6,890 bases of DNA, taken from the NCBI GenBank assembly GCA_964482845.1, contig CAYZZE010000107.1, positions 1 to 6,890 on the forward strand, read 5' to 3'. How positions within the stretch are numbered: position 1 is the first letter of the stretch; each line of letters begins with the position of its first letter. The position numbers and the translations under genes were made by a program. Shown here piece by piece: positions 1 through 6,040 of this stretch. Source of the DNA: VGPI01 sp964482845. Lineage in GTDB: Bacteria > Cloacimonadota > Cloacimonadia > Cloacimonadales > Cloacimonadaceae. Below the pieces are notes generated by a model that worked only from the letters and a program-made list of their open reading frames with translations, did not search any database and was not told the origin of the DNA.

Positions 1-16
1 TGCGGCTGCCAGCACG

Positions 17-1195
17 CTATCCTTCACTACCGATCCCCCTTTGGAGTAAATACTGCCGCAAGAACAACATACTGCCCGCCAAACTCATAGTACCGGCGAT
101 TACGATCGAATACAGGAATGTGCCCGTGAAATCATATATCAAGCCGCCGATCATGGGGCTGGATATTCCCGCAATGGCATAGCCCAGAAATACAAATGGA
201 TACACGCTGCCGATGTTTTCCATACCAAAGGTCTGGGAGGTTTCTCTGGCGAAGAGCACAAAGTTTCCTCCGAAAGCCATGCCTATCAGGGCAGAATTGA
301 TCAGAAAGGTGACGTTGTTCATATCCATTATTGTCAACGCATAAATAGCAATTGCTTGTGTGAGCAGCGACAGGAAAATACCCAGATTTGCGCCGGTGTA
401 ATCGCTGATATAGCCCCAAAACAACCGTCCCAGAAAGTTGGACATCGCAAAAACCGCCACCGCGAGATTAAGGTAATGATTGTCGATCCCGATTTGCGCA
501 CCTATCATCTTTAAGCTGCCAATCACAAACAACCCCGCGAAGGTGCCCATGAATATGCCCAAAATCAGTTTTATGAATAGTGCCGATCGGATAAACACCC
601 GTGTCTTCACGGTGTTTTGCACATCCGGATTCGTCTGCTTTCGATAGAATATCAAACTGGAAAAGAGGATGATGCCCAAGCCGTAAGATATGCCGATGAG
701 TTCGAATATTCTCAGAATGCTTATGCCGTTTTTGAGCATGATTTCAAACACTTCCGACATCAGCACGGCACCCAGACCAAACCCTGCGATCACGATCCCC
801 GTGACCAGCCCTTTCCTGCTCGGGAAGGACATAACTGCCATGGTTAACGACAGCCAATAGCCAGTTCCGGTGGCAATGCCTGCCAAAACTCCAATACCCA
901 GCAATATGATGATGAAGTTCCCCTGGGATTTCCCCGCCAGATAGTAGCCCATAAAAAACAAAATACCGGCAATATAGCCCAAGTCACGAAACCGCATCCG
1001 CCCGATGAACCTGCCAATTATGATCATGGTCATAGGGAACACAGCGATCAGTGTTCCGAAGATCAGCTGGGATTCGGATACCGTGAACTTGAACTTATCG
1101 ATCAATTCCGCGGCAACAATGCTCCATGCATAAACTCCGCCGATACAGAGCATTATGACAAACGAAGCCAGTGTGTCCAAGACTCTCTTCAGCAA
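17..1195 (-). CDS. MFS transporter, OFA (oxalate/formate antiporter)-like
   Basis: A 12-helix inner-membrane transporter of the major facilitator superfamily, 392 residues, a usual length for the family. Numbered from the chosen start, helix 1 contains GGVYAWS (residues 19-25), the hallmark opening of the OFA subfamily. The loop after helix 2 has GRFIGRMRFRDLG (61-73), the MFS loop 2-3 signature region. GFGLGA (138-143) follows, and the second half has the repeat-equivalent GRLFWGYISDYTG (256-268). A charged loop (about 184-202) separates the two six-helix halves. The substrate cannot be read from sequence; family members move small carboxylates. I chose the TTG at 1195-1193: AGGG lies five bases upstream and the start falls seven bases after the purE stop. 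A longer reading from a TTG at 1231 would overlap purE by 29 bases and add 12 polar residues. Probably the last gene of the purK-purE transcription unit. Family call sure, substrate unknown. Confidence 0.88.
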   Translation of the reverse strand: MLKRVLDTLASFVIMLCIGGVYAWSIVAAELIDKFKFTVSESQLIFGTLIAVFPMTMIIIGRFIGRMRFRDLGYIAGILFFMGYYLAGKSQGNFIIILLGIGVLAGIATGTGYWLSLTMAVMSFPSRKGLVTGIVIAGFGLGAVLMSEVFEIMLKNGISILRIFELIGISYGLGIILFSSLIFYRKQTNPDVQNTVKTRVFIRSALFIKLILGIFMGTFAGLFVIGSLKMIGAQIGIDNHYLNLAVAVFAMSNFLGRLFWGYISDYTGANLGIFLSLLTQAIAIYALTIMDMNNVTFLINSALIGMAFGGNFVLFARETSQTFGMENIGSVYPFVFLGYAIAGISSPMIGGLIYDFTGTFLYSIVIAGTMSLAGSMLFLRQYLLQRGIGSEG

Positions 1196-1202
1196 GGATA
1201 CC

Positions 1203-1694
1203 CTAAACTCGCATCTGCGCAGATTTGGCAAGGACCTGTTCTTTCAGCTCATTTTTATAGCGGATGATCTGAGCTTGGATGGATTCATCGGCGGTGGACA
1301 AAATCTGCGCAGCGAGGATGCCGGCGTTTTTTGCTCCGTTCAGGGCGACTGTTGCCACGGGAATGCCACCTGGCATTTGCAGAATGGATAACACGGAGTC
1401 CCAACCATCGATGGAGACGCTGGCTTTCACCGGAACTCCGATCACCGGCAACGGCGAGATGGCGGCGATCATCCCCGGAAGGTGAGCTGCTCCACCGGCA
1501 CCGGCGATTATCACCTTGATGCCTCTTTTATGAGCGTTGCCGGCAAACTCGAAGAGCTTGTCCGGGGTTCTGTGCGCGGAAACGATATCGATCTCATAGC
1601 CAATGCCCAGCAAGTCCAGAAACTCCGCGGCTTGCCGCATGATCGGCAGATCGGAATCCGATCCCATTACGATGCTGACTAATCTCCCTTCCAT
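1203..1694 (-). CDS. purE: N5-carboxyaminoimidazole ribonucleotide mutase (PurE, class I)
   Basis: Cytoplasmic enzyme of de novo purine synthesis. It converts N5-CAIR, made by PurK, into CAIR. The 163-residue length is normal for class I PurE. Visible motifs in order: GSDSD (11-15) at the phosphate-binding turn, SAHRTP (39-44) with the conserved catalytic histidine His41, GAGGAAHLPGM (65-75) over the substrate pocket, GVPV (86-89), and the C-terminal block QMPGGIPVATVA (106-117). The ATG at 1694-1692 has a good ribosome site (AAGGTGA, five bases upstream) inside the end of purK, and the two genes overlap by 16 bases, so they are probably translationally coupled. The PurK partner supports the mutase class I type rather than the class II AIR carboxylase that works without PurK. 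No missing residues seen. Confidence 0.97.
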   Translation of the reverse strand: MEGRLVSIVMGSDSDLPIMRQAAEFLDLLGIGYEIDIVSAHRTPDKLFEFAGNAHKRGIKVIIAGAGGAAHLPGMIAAISPLPVIGVPVKASVSIDGWDSVLSILQMPGGIPVATVALNGAKNAGILAAQILSTADESIQAQIIRYKNELKEQVLAKSAQMRV

Positions 1695-2869
1695 GATTTC
1701 ACCTTCAATATGGTTTTCACCTGTTCCGCCTTTACCAAAGCGCTTTCCAGATCTGATGCCAGTATTGTTACATGACCCATCTTACGATATGGATGGGTCT
1801 TCTTTTTACCATACAGATGGATCTTTACTCCCTCGATGGCCATGGTCTGCTCCAGACCCTCATACATTACAGGCCCCTCATGCCCTTCTGAGCCCAGAAT
1901 GTTGATCATCACCGAGGGGTGCAAAAGTTTCGTGCTTCCCAGAGGCAAGTTCAATAGTGCCCTCAGGTGCTGTTCAAACTGCGAAGTCAGGATGCTTTCG
2001 ATAGTGTGATGTCCGCTGTTATGAGGCCTCGGTGCCATCTCGTTCACCAACGTGTTGCCTTCAGAATCGATAAAGAACTCGATTGCAAGCAGTCCCTGAA
2101 GTTTCAGCAATTCGATGATTCTAACTGCGTAAGCTGTCATCTCTTCGGATTGCTCCGCCGTGATGGAGGATGGGCACAGCAGCATAACCACCAGGTTTGC
2201 CTGCGAGTCAAACACCATTTCCACTGCCGGATAGGCCTTGATCTCACCGGATAGATTCCTTGCCACGATAATGGACACTTCTTTTTCCACCCTTACCTTC
2301 CGCTCCACCAGAGAAGCTCCCGGCAATAAACCGTTCAGCCCACAGGTATCATCGATTACAGCCACGCCCCTTCCGTCATAACCGCCCTTCCTCAGTTTCT
2401 GCACAAAAGGAAAGCTGAATTCTCCTGACGCCGCGTGTTGGCGGATAGCGTCTGCGGAGCCATACAGCGCATAATCTGCTGTGGGGATGTTGTTGGCGGC
2501 AAAAAAATCTTTTTGCAGACCCTTGTCCTGGATGACTTCCAGGATTGCTGGATCGGGTATCACGCTACTTCCCTCAGCTTGCAGGCGTTTGAGAGCGTCC
2601 ACATTGATGCTCTCTATCTCGTAGGTGAGGATATCCACCAGCTTGCCAAACTCATAAACCGACTCATAATCAAGGTGGCTGCCCCGCACAAAATGTGAAG
2701 CGATGCTGCAGGCGGGACTGTGACAGTCCACGTCCATCACATATGTCTCAATATCCCATTTACTGGCTTCCTGAATGAGCATTTTGCCCAACTGGCCACC
2801 CGCTACAATGCCCAGTTTCAGGGATGATGTCGACAATTTGTTCATAACCTTATATATTTTCCCGATCAT
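1679..2869 (-). CDS. purK: N5-carboxyaminoimidazole ribonucleotide synthase (PurK)
   Basis: ATP-grasp enzyme that makes N5-CAIR from aminoimidazole ribonucleotide, bicarbonate and ATP and passes it to PurE. It has 396 residues, slightly longer than many PurK proteins. Motifs in order: nucleotide-fold GIVAGGQLGKML (20-31), DILTYEIESIN (79-89), DKGLQK (115-120), the ATP-grasp glycine loop KLRKGGYDGRGV (158-169), VERKVRVEKEVSIIVAR (188-204), and the metal/substrate segment NEMAPRPHNSGHHTIE (276-291). GHV (366-368) closes the C-terminal domain. The start is uncertain. The ATG at 2869 has no visible ribosome site. The in-frame ATG at 2845 has AAGG only two bases upstream, and would give 388 residues starting MNKLSTSSLK, closer to family length. 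First gene of the purK-purE-transporter cluster, overlapping purE by 16 bases. Confidence 0.96.
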   Translation of the reverse strand: MIGKIYKVMNKLSTSSLKLGIVAGGQLGKMLIQEASKWDIETYVMDVDCHSPACSIASHFVRGSHLDYESVYEFGKLVDILTYEIESINVDALKRLQAEGSSVIPDPAILEVIQDKGLQKDFFAANNIPTADYALYGSADAIRQHAASGEFSFPFVQKLRKGGYDGRGVAVIDDTCGLNGLLPGASLVERKVRVEKEVSIIVARNLSGEIKAYPAVEMVFDSQANLVVMLLCPSSITAEQSEEMTAYAVRIIELLKLQGLLAIEFFIDSEGNTLVNEMAPRPHNSGHHTIESILTSQFEQHLRALLNLPLGSTKLLHPSVMINILGSEGHEGPVMYEGLEQTMAIEGVKIHLYGKKKTHPYRKMGHVTILASDLESALVKAEQVKTILKVKSWKGD

Positions 2870-2901
2870 AGGTTGTTGGTTTTTTCGCTATCGCCGGACG
2901 C

Positions 2902-2930
2902 ACTGTTTTTGGGTGAGACAATGTTGTCAA
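2902..2930 (-). promoter_or_regulatory. Possible purK promoter with overlapping palindrome
   Basis: On the minus strand a perfect -35 box TTGACA (2930-2925) is followed after 17 bases by AACAGT (2907-2902), which matches the -10 consensus at only three of six positions. The -35 box overlaps a 12-base palindrome, GACAA-TG-TTGTC (2917-2928), that could be a repressor site. Transcription from here would give a leader of about 25 bases before the purK ATG at 2869. No riboswitch-like structure fits in so short a leader. Inference from spacing and position only. Confidence 0.3.
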
Positions 2931-3268
2931 GCCATAATTAAGCAAAAATCACGCACCTGCCGAGACTGTTCAAAAAGCACATCCCAATTCAAAGAGCATT
3001 GAACATACTGGAATCACCAAGTATCGGGAACGTGAAAAAATAAGTATCGTCTCCCATTCCAACGCAGGTTGTAACAATAACGGAATTTGCCTGACAGTTA
3101 GTTTGGATGTTACAGTGGAGCCGACCGATCTGAATTGTACAAGGGTCATAAGAAGATTCAGATTCAGGTGGACTGGTGCTTCCGCTGTCTGATTTTTGCA
3201 TAGGTAATGTTTTTGCTCTTCAAATCTTATTCAGTATCATCGGATCTCCTGGATTTATCTGTCATTAA
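2931..3268. other. Gene-poor stretch between purK and the IS remnant
   Basis: Apart from the doubtful 70-codon frame on the minus strand, I see no coding, RNA or repeat signal here. Neither strand has a long open frame with a ribosome site, and no tRNA-like fold or intrinsic terminator is visible. No N-terminal thioredoxin reductase sequence (such as a GGGPAG FAD motif) could be found, although the 3' end of that gene survives further right. Confidence 0.5.
2989..3201 (-). CDS. Doubtful small hypothetical protein (70 aa)
   Basis: An open frame of 70 residues that I do not recognise. It has a Ser/Glu-rich start (residues 4-17) and then four cysteines (21, 30, 36, 46) in a stretch rich in Thr, Ile and Val, followed by a hydrophobic segment DTYFFTFPILG. 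No signal peptide or membrane helix is evident. The ATG at 3201 lacks a convincing ribosome site; the nearest purine-rich run (GAAGAG) is 14 bases away. A stronger AGGAG-ATG lies further upstream in the same frame, but an in-frame TGA closes it after six codons. It could therefore be the tail of a longer broken gene or simply non-coding. It sits between divergent purK and the IS remnant, where debris is expected. Confidence 0.22.
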   Translation of the reverse strand: MQKSDSGSTSPPESESSYDPCTIQIGRLHCNIQTNCQANSVIVTTCVGMGDDTYFFTFPILGDSSMFNAL

Positions 3269-3269
3269 A

Positions 3270-3285
3270 AGACCTTTGCACATAG
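3270..3285 (+). repeat. IS-end-like repeat AGACCNNTGCACATAG, copy 1
   Basis: The sequence here reads AGACCTTTGCACATAG. The same motif occurs at 6707-6721 and 6745-6760, and inverted at 6791-6806, differing mainly at the two central positions. Its place 128 bases before a transposase start makes it the probable left terminal inverted repeat of that insertion sequence. A short hairpin (AGGTG-N4-CACCT, 3284-3297) overlaps its inner edge. Confidence 0.6.
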
Positions 3286-3356
3286 GTGGGTGCACCTGGT
3301 AGAGAAGAGTCGTGGTATGTTCAGAAAGACAATTTATGTAAAGGTGTAAAATGTTC

Positions 3357-3385
3357 TTGACAACTTAGATAGCACCACATACTGT
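3357..3385 (+). promoter_or_regulatory. Promoter-like pair upstream of the transposase fragment
   Basis: A perfect -35 box TTGACA (3357-3362) is followed after 17 bases by TACTGT (3380-3385), a weak -10 box matching three of six positions. It would start transcription about 20 bases before the transposase ATG at 3413. Since the transposase and trxB pieces are dead and no terminator lies between, the same transcript would run into mutM at 3884. Spacing supports it; activity is inferred. Confidence 0.4.
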
Positions 3386-3412
3386 CATCTTGCCAAAAAC
3401 AGGAGATATATC

Positions 3413-3685
3413 ATGCGCCAAGATAAGATGACCATGACCGATTACGACAGCCAGAACCGGCTGCACCAGATAGGGCATTTTTTGATAGCGTTCAAAGAGA
3501 TGATAACCCGGGACAAGGTAAAGAAATACCTGGAGCCGCGTGATCACTAAAGGACACAGGGGGCAGGCAGGGATTCTTATGATCCGGTTAAGCTGTTTCG
3601 GGCGATGTTGCAGCAGGGCTGGTATGATTTGTCCGATCCTGAGGTGGAGCTTTATCTGAGAACCAAACTTCTGTTCATGAGCTAA
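3413..3685 (+). pseudogene. Truncated IS5-family transposase, N-terminal fragment with internal stop
   Basis: The ATG at 3413 has a strong ribosome site (AGGAG, seven bases upstream). The first 45 codons read MRQDKMTMTDYDSQNRLHQ... to ...KKYLEPRDH, then an in-frame TAA (3548-3550) interrupts. The same frame resumes with YDPVKLFRAMLQQGWYDLSD (3578-3637) and continues PEVELYLRTKLLFM to a second stop at 3683-3685. The YDPVKLFRAML...WYDLSDPE block is typical of the InsH/DUF772 N-terminal domain of IS5-type transposases, where it is normally followed by an RFLG-like stretch and the DDE domain. Both are missing here. The product would be inactive, so this is a relic. A large open frame on the opposite strand is a shadow. 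Confidence 0.8.
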
Positions 3686-3686
3686 G

Positions 3687-3877
3687 TTGTTTGAAGGACA
3701 ACTGGAGATGGAAAACGGCTGCCGGACCACCGGTCGCCTGCACCGGACGAATGTCGATGGAGTATGGGCGGCTGGTGACATACAAGCAAAATCACCGGTC
3801 AGGTGGCAACGGCAGTGGGAGACAGTGCCGAAACCGCATATTGGATACATAAGTATCTCGATGAAAAAGGATTATAG
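3687..3877 (+). pseudogene. trxB: Thioredoxin reductase, C-terminal fragment with frameshift
   Basis: Only the last ~62 codons of a ~310-codon flavoprotein remain. The first part reads FEGQLEMENG (3690-3719) and then TNVDGVWAAGDIQAK (3747-3791), matching the C-terminal FAD-binding block (GVxAAGD) of thioredoxin reductases. Beyond the AAAA run at 3788-3791 the reading shifts by one base and continues as ITGQVATAVGDSAETAYW, then IHKYLDEKGL and TAG at 3875-3877. Restoring one A joins the two parts with the normal family spacing, so a one-base deletion in an A run is the likely lesion. The N-terminal FAD domain and the NADPH domain with its CxxC are absent, replaced by transposase sequence. AhpF, a relative, has a similar C-terminus and cannot be excluded. 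The stop lies six bases before mutM, suggesting a former trxB-mutM operon. Confidence 0.82.
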
Positions 3878-3883
3878 TTCATT

Positions 3884-4738
3884 ATGCCGGAACTACCGGA
3901 AGTACAAACCGTTCTGAATGGACTGAGCGAAACACTGAAAGGCAGATCGCTCAGCGCCCTCATCTGCCATTATGAGGGCACCGTCATTATTGATCCGGAG
4001 ATCACCTGTTCTCCCTTTCCTGCCAGATTCATTGGTTTTCGCCGGCGCGGCAAGTATATCCTGCTGGATCTGGAGAATGACACGACGCTGATTGTTCACT
4101 TACGAATGACCGGCAAACTTATCTTTGTCGGGCGGGGCAAAGAGAGAAATTGCGGGGATGAGGCATCAGAAGAGCGATCCTTTGATCCCGCTTCAGAACT
4201 CAAACACATCCGCGCCAGTATTACCTTGGATGAACACGACTTGGTGCTTTTTAACGACCCGCGTACCTTTGGTAAGATCTGGCTCTGCCGTAGCGGGAGC
4301 GTGGATAAATACCTGCCGCAATTGGGATCGGAGCCATTGGATGATGAATTTGATGCTGCATACCTGGGAGGCAAGGCCAAATCCAGTAAGACCCCCGTAA
4401 AAAACTTCCTCTTGGATCAGAAAGTGGTCGCCGGACTCGGCAATATCTACGTCAGTGAGATCCTTTACCGTGCCATGATACGTCCTGAAAGACCGGCTTC
4501 TACTTTGTCGTCCACAGAAATTTGCCGCATCGTAAAGGAGACCAAGCAGGTGCTTGGCGAGGCGATCGCACTCAACGGCACCAGCATTTCGGATTTCCGT
4601 CGCATTGACGATAAAACGGGTGAATTCCAGAATTACCTGCGGGTCTATCAGAAAAGCCATTGCCCGAGAGGGCATCCGGTCACCAGGATCAGACAAGCCG
4701 GGCGCTCGTCTTTTTATTGTCCACGCTGCCAGCATTGA
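3884..4738 (+). CDS. mutM: Formamidopyrimidine-DNA glycosylase (Fpg/MutM)
   Basis: Base-excision repair enzyme that removes 8-oxoguanine and ring-opened purines and nicks the abasic site. It has 284 residues; E. coli Fpg has 269. The N-terminus is MPELPEVQTV: Pro2 becomes the catalytic amine after Met removal, followed by Glu3. Further motifs: Lys57 in RRRGKYILL, HLRMTGKL (72-79), FNDPRTFG (123-130), and the helix-two-turn-helix segment GLGNIYVSE (184-192). The tail RQAGRSSFYCPRC (270-282) carries the DNA-contacting Arg274. A charged insertion at about 84-106 accounts for the extra length. The zinc finger is unusual: the first pair is C260-PRGH rather than CxxC, leaving Cys260, Cys279, Cys282 and perhaps His264 as ligands. 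The weak ribosome site (AAAAAGGA) lies in the end of the dead trxB. The start is fixed by the obligatory PELPE. Confidence 0.97.
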   Translation: MPELPEVQTVLNGLSETLKGRSLSALICHYEGTVIIDPEITCSPFPARFIGFRRRGKYILLDLENDTTLIVHLRMTGKLIFVGRGKERNCGDEASEERSFDPASELKHIRASITLDEHDLVLFNDPRTFGKIWLCRSGSVDKYLPQLGSEPLDDEFDAAYLGGKAKSSKTPVKNFLLDQKVVAGLGNIYVSEILYRAMIRPERPASTLSSTEICRIVKETKQVLGEAIALNGTSISDFRRIDDKTGEFQNYLRVYQKSHCPRGHPVTRIRQAGRSSFYCPRCQH

Positions 4739-4747
4739 AGATTTTCT

Positions 4748-4776
4748 TTGCAGGCGTCAAATATTCGGAATATCTT
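4748..4776 (+). promoter_or_regulatory. Candidate promoter with operator-like palindrome for the flavodiiron-ferritin operon
   Basis: TTGCAG (4748-4753) and TATCTT (4771-4776) are 17 bases apart, a modest sigma70-type match. The spacer and the -10 box are overlapped by a perfect 6-1-6 palindrome, ATATTC-G-GAATAT (4761-4773). An AT-rich inverted repeat over a -10 box is a common place for a repressor, and in anaerobes flavodiiron genes are often controlled by peroxide- or iron-sensing regulators of the Fur/PerR family. The sequence does not closely match the classical Fur or PerR box, so the regulator is unknown. Confidence 0.42.
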
Positions 4777-4802
4777 GTCGGTAAGAACAACCACTAACAA
4801 AT

Positions 4803-4830
4803 CCGGATTCCAGTTTGCACTGGAATACGG
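4803..4830 (+). promoter_or_regulatory. Hairpin/inverted repeat in the leader of the flavodiiron gene
   Basis: A perfect 8-bp stem, ATTCCAGT (4807-4814) with ACTGGAAT (4819-4826), encloses a four-base loop TTGC. After one G-A mismatch the stem extends by three pairs (CCG 4803-4805 with CGG 4828-4830). It ends five bases before the ribosome site GGAG (4835-4838). No T-run follows, so it is not an intrinsic terminator. It could be a protein-binding operator, an mRNA stabiliser or a structure that controls ribosome access. Confidence 0.5.
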
Positions 4831-4846
4831 CAATGGAGAATCATAG

Positions 4847-6040
4847 ATGAAAGCAGTAAAACTGAGAGATAACATCTGGTGGGTGGGCGGTATCGACTGG
4901 GATCTGCGTAACTTCCACGGTTACCTAACCCAGCGTGGCTCGACCTACAACGCCTATCTGATCATCGACGAGAAGATCACGCTGATCGACAACGTCAAGC
5001 ATTATCTCTTTGACGAGATGATCGAGCGGATCAGTGAGATCATCGATCCTGCCCGCATCGACTTTCTCATCCAAAACCATGTGGAGATGGATCATTCCGG
5101 CGGTATGCCGCTTCTCGTGAAACGTTTGCCCAATGCCAAGATCTTTACCAATGCCAATGGCATCAAAGGACTCAAACTGCATTACAAAGTGGACTGGAAC
5201 TTTCAGGAGGTCAAGACCGGCGATACGGTCAATATCGGCCGCCGCAACCTGTTCTTCGTCACCACCCCGATGGTGCACTGGCCCGACAATATGGTCACTT
5301 ACTGTCCCGATGAGAAGATCCTTTTTTCCAATGACGCTTTCGGCCAGCACATCGCATCTTCCGAACGCCTGGTTGCTGATTATCCACTCAGCATCGTGAT
5401 GGAGGAAGCCAAGAAGTATTACGCCAATATCGTTTTGCCCTATTCCCAACAGGTACAGAAAGTGCTGACGGCAGTGGCGGACTTGGAGATTGAGATGATC
5501 TGTCCCAGTCATGGACTGATCTGGACAAAGCATATCCCGCAAATCCTGGAGGCGTATCACACCTGGGCTTTCAACGAATCCGATGCCGACCGTGCACTGA
5601 TCATCTATGATACGATGTGGAAGTCCACCGAGATGATCGCTTATGCCATCCAAAACGGCTTTGAAAACCTCGGTATCCATACCAGGATGCTAAACCTCCA
5701 AAACCATCACATCTCGGATATCATGAGCGATGTCATAAGTGCCCGCTATATCTGCATCGGATCGCCCACGTTGAATAGTTCCATCCTGCCCACGGTCGCC
5801 GCTTTTATCTATTACCTCAAGGGTCTGGCACCCGAAAATCGGATCGGACTCGCTTTCGGCTCCTACGGCTGGGGCGGGCAAAGCATTCCCATGCTCAATC
5901 ATCTCTTGGGCGATGCCAAGGAGTGCGCCTTTGAGATGATGGAACCGATCAAGGTGCAGTATATCCCCGATGCCGATACCCTCAAAGGCATCACCAAACA
6001 AATTGAACTAAATGTAAAGAAATTACAGGAGATATCATGA
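4847..6040 (+). CDS. fprA: Class A flavodiiron protein (O2/NO reductase, FprA-like)
   Basis: Cytoplasmic enzyme that reduces O2 to water, or NO to N2O, without releasing reactive species. It has 397 residues, the normal class A length: a metallo-beta-lactamase-like diiron domain (about 1-245) followed by a flavodoxin domain with FMN (about 250-397). All diiron ligand positions are visible: His78, Glu80, Asp82 and His83 in NHVEMDHSG, His144 in MVHWPDNM, Asp163 in SNDAFG and His222 in CPSHG. The flavodoxin part shows the FMN phosphate loop YDTMWKSTEMIA (254-265), GSPTLNSSILP (305-315) and GSYGWGGQS (338-346). There is no C-terminal rubredoxin or flavin-reductase domain, so electrons must come from a separate rubredoxin or similar donor not encoded here. 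Start: ATG with GGAG eight bases upstream. It overlaps the ferritin start by four bases (ATGA). O2 versus NO preference cannot be read from sequence. Confidence 0.96.
   Translation: MKAVKLRDNIWWVGGIDWDLRNFHGYLTQRGSTYNAYLIIDEKITLIDNVKHYLFDEMIERISEIIDPARIDFLIQNHVEMDHSGGMPLLVKRLPNAKIFTNANGIKGLKLHYKVDWNFQEVKTGDTVNIGRRNLFFVTTPMVHWPDNMVTYCPDEKILFSNDAFGQHIASSERLVADYPLSIVMEEAKKYYANIVLPYSQQVQKVLTAVADLEIEMICPSHGLIWTKHIPQILEAYHTWAFNESDADRALIIYDTMWKSTEMIAYAIQNGFENLGIHTRMLNLQNHHISDIMSDVISARYICIGSPTLNSSILPTVAAFIYYLKGLAPENRIGLAFGSYGWGGQSIPMLNHLLGDAKECAFEMMEPIKVQYIPDADTLKGITKQIELNVKKLQEIS

Larger units (their letters stand above)
3270..3685 (+). mobile_element. Remnant of an IS5-like insertion sequence (left end only)
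   Basis: About 415 bases of one end of an insertion sequence: terminal-repeat-like motif (3270-3285), a promoter-like pair (3357-3385), a ribosome site AGGAG (3401-3405), and the first ~90 codons of a transposase. The rest of the transposase, including the DDE catalytic domain, and the right terminal repeat are absent. The sequence changes directly into thioredoxin reductase coding sequence at about 3680-3687. The simplest history is insertion near or into trxB followed by a deletion that took the right part of the element and most of trxB. Left boundary inferred from the repeat; no target duplication can be identified because the other end is lost. Confidence 0.7.

Noticed and set aside
2870..2990. 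Purine riboswitch upstream of purK
   Set aside because: The leader shows no conserved purine-aptamer core or expression-platform hairpin, and the likely start site leaves only about 25 bases.
3365..3850. 161-codon open frame on the minus strand
   Set aside because: It runs antisense across the transposase fragment and the trxB fragment, both of which have clear family motifs on the plus strand. No recognisable domain.
3687..3917. 76-codon plus-strand frame taken as an intact small gene
   Set aside because: Its first half is the trxB C-terminus; after the A run it is out of frame and runs into mutM. Better explained as a frameshifted pseudogene.
4193..4735. 180-codon minus-strand open frame
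   Set aside because: Antisense to mutM, with no motifs of its own.
4925..5680. 251-codon minus-strand open frame
   Set aside because: Shadow of the flavodiiron gene, whose ligand residues and flavodoxin motifs are on the plus strand.
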